A DNA stretch of 64,000 bases from Echinicola rosea. Its GTDB lineage: Bacteria > Bacteroidota > Bacteroidia > Cytophagales > Cyclobacteriaceae. Shown piece after piece: positions 62,585 through 64,000 of the stretch. The stretch covers positions 997,501 to 1,061,500 of the forward strand of contig NZ_CP040106.1 in NCBI RefSeq assembly GCF_005281475.1. Reading direction: 5' to 3'. Position 1 is the first letter of the stretch; each line of letters opens with the position of its first letter. A program made the translations under genes and the position numbers. A model generated the notes under the pieces. That model did not search any database. It was not told the DNA's origin and saw only the letters and a program-made list of their open reading frames with translations.

Positions 62585-63283
62585 TCATTCTTCACTCACG
62601 ACCATCTTAAATCCTTCGCCATGCAGTGTGATGATCTGTACTTTTGGGTCCACTTTGATAAGTTTACGGATTTTGCTGAGGTAAACGTCCATGCTGCGGG
62701 CATTAAAATAGCTGTCATCGCCCCAGATCTGCTTGAGTGCATAACTTCTATTTACGGGCTTGTTCAGTTCGGCTGCCAACAGCCGGAGCAACTCGTTTTC
62801 TTTGGAAGTAAGCTTGTGCTTTCCCTCATTACTCTCCAGCATCTGCTCGTCATAGTGCAGGATCAAGTCTCCAAAGGCGTAGTTTTTTAAAGCTTGGGCC
62901 ACATCTTCTTCCTTCTGGGTGCGCCGGAGGATCGCCCCAATCCGAAGCAGGAGCTCTTCCATACTGAAGGGCTTCGTAATATAGTCATCCGCACCGATCT
63001 TAAGGCCTTCGATCACATCATCCTTCATGTTTTTGGCCGTCAAATAGATGATAGGGAGGTCTTCTTCTATTTTTTTAATGTCCTTTCCTAAGGTAAAACC
63101 ATCCTTTTTGGGCATCATAATATCCAATATGGCCAAGTCATATTTACCTTTTTTGAAATTGCTCCAGCCTTCTTCCCCATCCCTACAGAGCATGGTATCA
63201 TACCCTTTCATGGTCAGGTATTCTTGTAAAATGTCTCCCAAGTTGGGATCGTCTTCCACTACTAAAAGTCTTGCTTTGCTCAT
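62585..63283 (-). CDS. OmpR-family response regulator
   Basis: A 232-residue two-component regulator. The receiver domain is residues 4-120, with the acidic pocket VVEDDP, the phosphorylated Asp54 in LAILDIMMPKKDGF, YLTAKN and the switch Lys in DYITKPF. The OmpR/PhoB winged-helix output domain covers residues 135-230 (LTSKENELLRLLAAELNKPV and WGDDSYFNARSMDVYLSKIR). Its start overlaps the kinase stop (ATGA), giving co-translation in the order kinase-regulator. Targets cannot be told; the neighbouring A-T-TE gene is on the opposite strand and converges with it. Confidence 0.95.
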   Translation of the reverse strand: MSKARLLVVEDDPNLGDILQEYLTMKGYDTMLCRDGEEGWSNFKKGKYDLAILDIMMPKKDGFTLGKDIKKIEEDLPIIYLTAKNMKDDVIEGLKIGADDYITKPFSMEELLLRIGAILRRTQKEEDVAQALKNYAFGDLILHYDEQMLESNEGKHKLTSKENELLRLLAAELNKPVNRSYALKQIWGDDSYFNARSMDVYLSKIRKLIKVDPKVQIITLHGEGFKMVVSEE

Positions 63284-64000
63284 TTTTTCCGGGGTAACGT
63301 GATCGTAAATGTACTTCCTTTATTAATTTCACTCTCTACAGTAATCTCTCCACAATGCTCCTCCACCATGGTTTTGACGTAGGCCAGTCCCAGGCCGAAG
63401 CCTTTTACATCATGGACATTTCCTGTAGGCACTCTATAAAACTTATCAAAGATCTTCTTTACGGATTCCTTGGACATGCCCATCCCATTGTCCTTGATGG
63501 TGATGGAAAAACCACCTGCCAGCTCCTTTACCTTTAACGCGATTTGTGGCTTTTCAGCTGAGTATTTATTGGCATTGTCCAACAAGTTATTGATGATATT
63601 GGAAAGATGAAAGGCATCTGCTTCGAGATAGGGGACATTGACATCAATCTCCAGCATAATACGCCCGCCTTTTTTCTCTACTTGGAGGTCGAAATGTTTC
63701 TTTGCATCCTTTATCAGATCTACAATGTTCACTTGCTCAAACTTCAGCTTGAAATCCTTCTTGTCCAGTGCAGCTGCCTGCAATACTTTCTCCACCTGAG
63801 AGCCTAAGCGTTTGTTTTCATCCTTAATGATACCTAGATAGCGGTTGCGGAAGGTGTCCTGATTGATCAACTCCGGATCTTGGAGGGCTTCCACTGCCAA
63901 GCTTACGGTAGCTATTGGTGTTTTAAACTCATGGGTCATATTGTTGATAAAATCATTTTTAGTCTCCGAAAGCTTCTTCTGGCGGATGATGACTTTTATC
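63280..64000 (-). CDS. Sensor histidine kinase, 5' end beyond the window
   Basis: The C-terminal 240 residues of a HisKA-type kinase; the frame stays open to the window edge, so the sensor part is missing. The phospho-acceptor box is SETKNDFINNMTHEFKTPIA with the catalytic His. The ATPase domain has the N box IINNLLDNANKYS, the G1 box IKDNGMGMS, the F box FDKFYRVPTG and the G2 region GFGLGLAYVKTMVEEH. It autophosphorylates and passes phosphate to the regulator encoded next. The membrane and sensing domains must lie in the adjoining sequence. Confidence 0.93.
   Translation of the reverse strand, partial: IKVIIRQKKLSETKNDFINNMTHEFKTPIATVSLAVEALQDPELINQDTFRNRYLGIIKDENKRLGSQVEKVLQAAALDKKDFKLKFEQVNIVDLIKDAKKHFDLQVEKKGGRIMLEIDVNVPYLEADAFHLSNIINNLLDNANKYSAEKPQIALKVKELAGGFSITIKDNGMGMSKESVKKIFDKFYRVPTGNVHDVKGFGLGLAYVKTMVEEHCGEITVESEINKGSTFTITLPRKK

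Noticed and set aside
1..64000. Search for tRNA, rRNA, CRISPR arrays, complete transposases and prophage genes
   Set aside because: No cloverleaf with a GGTTCGA-type T arm, no regular spaced repeats, no DDE or serine/tyrosine recombinase motifs, and no phage structural genes were recognised by eye.

Overview
The window comes from a Bacteroidota chromosome, most likely order Cytophagales, family Cyclobacteriaceae (Echinicola, Cyclobacterium or Algoriphagus type). This is inferred from lineage-typical content: gldE next to ssb and mutY, a SusC/SusD pair with a FecR anti-sigma factor, DUF4286, DUF4403 and DUF4890-type proteins, a tiny AURKAIP1/COX24-like basic protein, and TAnnTTTG-type promoter elements. 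No rRNA, tRNA, CRISPR array or intact transposase was seen. Genus-level placement was not tested.

Layout. 0-8 kb: a Spy/DUF4890-like secreted protein, a DUF2064 transferase, a DUF1348 remnant, and the glutamate synthase pair gltB-gltD. 8-14.5 kb: the minus-strand run mutY-ssb-gldE, divergent from hup, a TPR protein, a 29-residue basic protein and rng. 14.5-17.5 kb: a gene-poor patch of nested repeats around coaX and a GNAT gene. 17.5-20 kb: a carotenoid hydroxylase gene (crtZ) overlapping a CarH-type B12/light-sensing MerR regulator, then a sulfatase remnant. 20-27.4 kb: a TetR regulator, msrA/msrB, a lipoprotein, the tight run nth-asnB-glycosyltransferase, and a Kunitz-domain lipoprotein. 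27.6-36 kb: an acetate-use block (DUF4212 plus SSS symporter, acs, a cNMP/CBS/DUF294 protein, a DnaQ-like exonuclease), interrupted by a toxin-antitoxin pair and a repeat. 36-38 kb: a DUF4160/DUF2442 pair and a DUF4403 lipoprotein.

38-59.3 kb is a long minus-strand nutrient-uptake and catabolism region. FecR, SusC and SusD form the outer-membrane part and end at a strong terminator. An eight-gene run follows: a fucose/arabinose-isomerase-fold protein, a two-subunit transketolase, a ribose-type binding protein, DUF2291, ATPase, permease and FGGY kinase. A GNAT gene comes next, then a DapA-family aldolase/lyase, an SSS symporter and a FucI-family isomerase. The parts fit import of a small sugar, isomerisation to a ketose, phosphorylation and transketolase cleavage. 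The logic resembles the described non-oxidative D-apiose route, but the substrate cannot be read from sequence.

59.7-64 kb: a stand-alone adenylation-carrier-thioesterase (A-T-TE) NRPS-like enzyme, then a response regulator and a sensor kinase that runs off the right edge.

The most unusual items are: the split-transketolase sugar operon; the crtZ-carH pair with a palindrome between its promoter elements; the Kunitz lipoprotein with Gln at the predicted P1 position; the A-T-TE enzyme; and four families of small inverted-repeat elements. One of these is a 168-bp fold-back element whose empty site is present elsewhere in the window. I saw no wholly new defence or mobile system.
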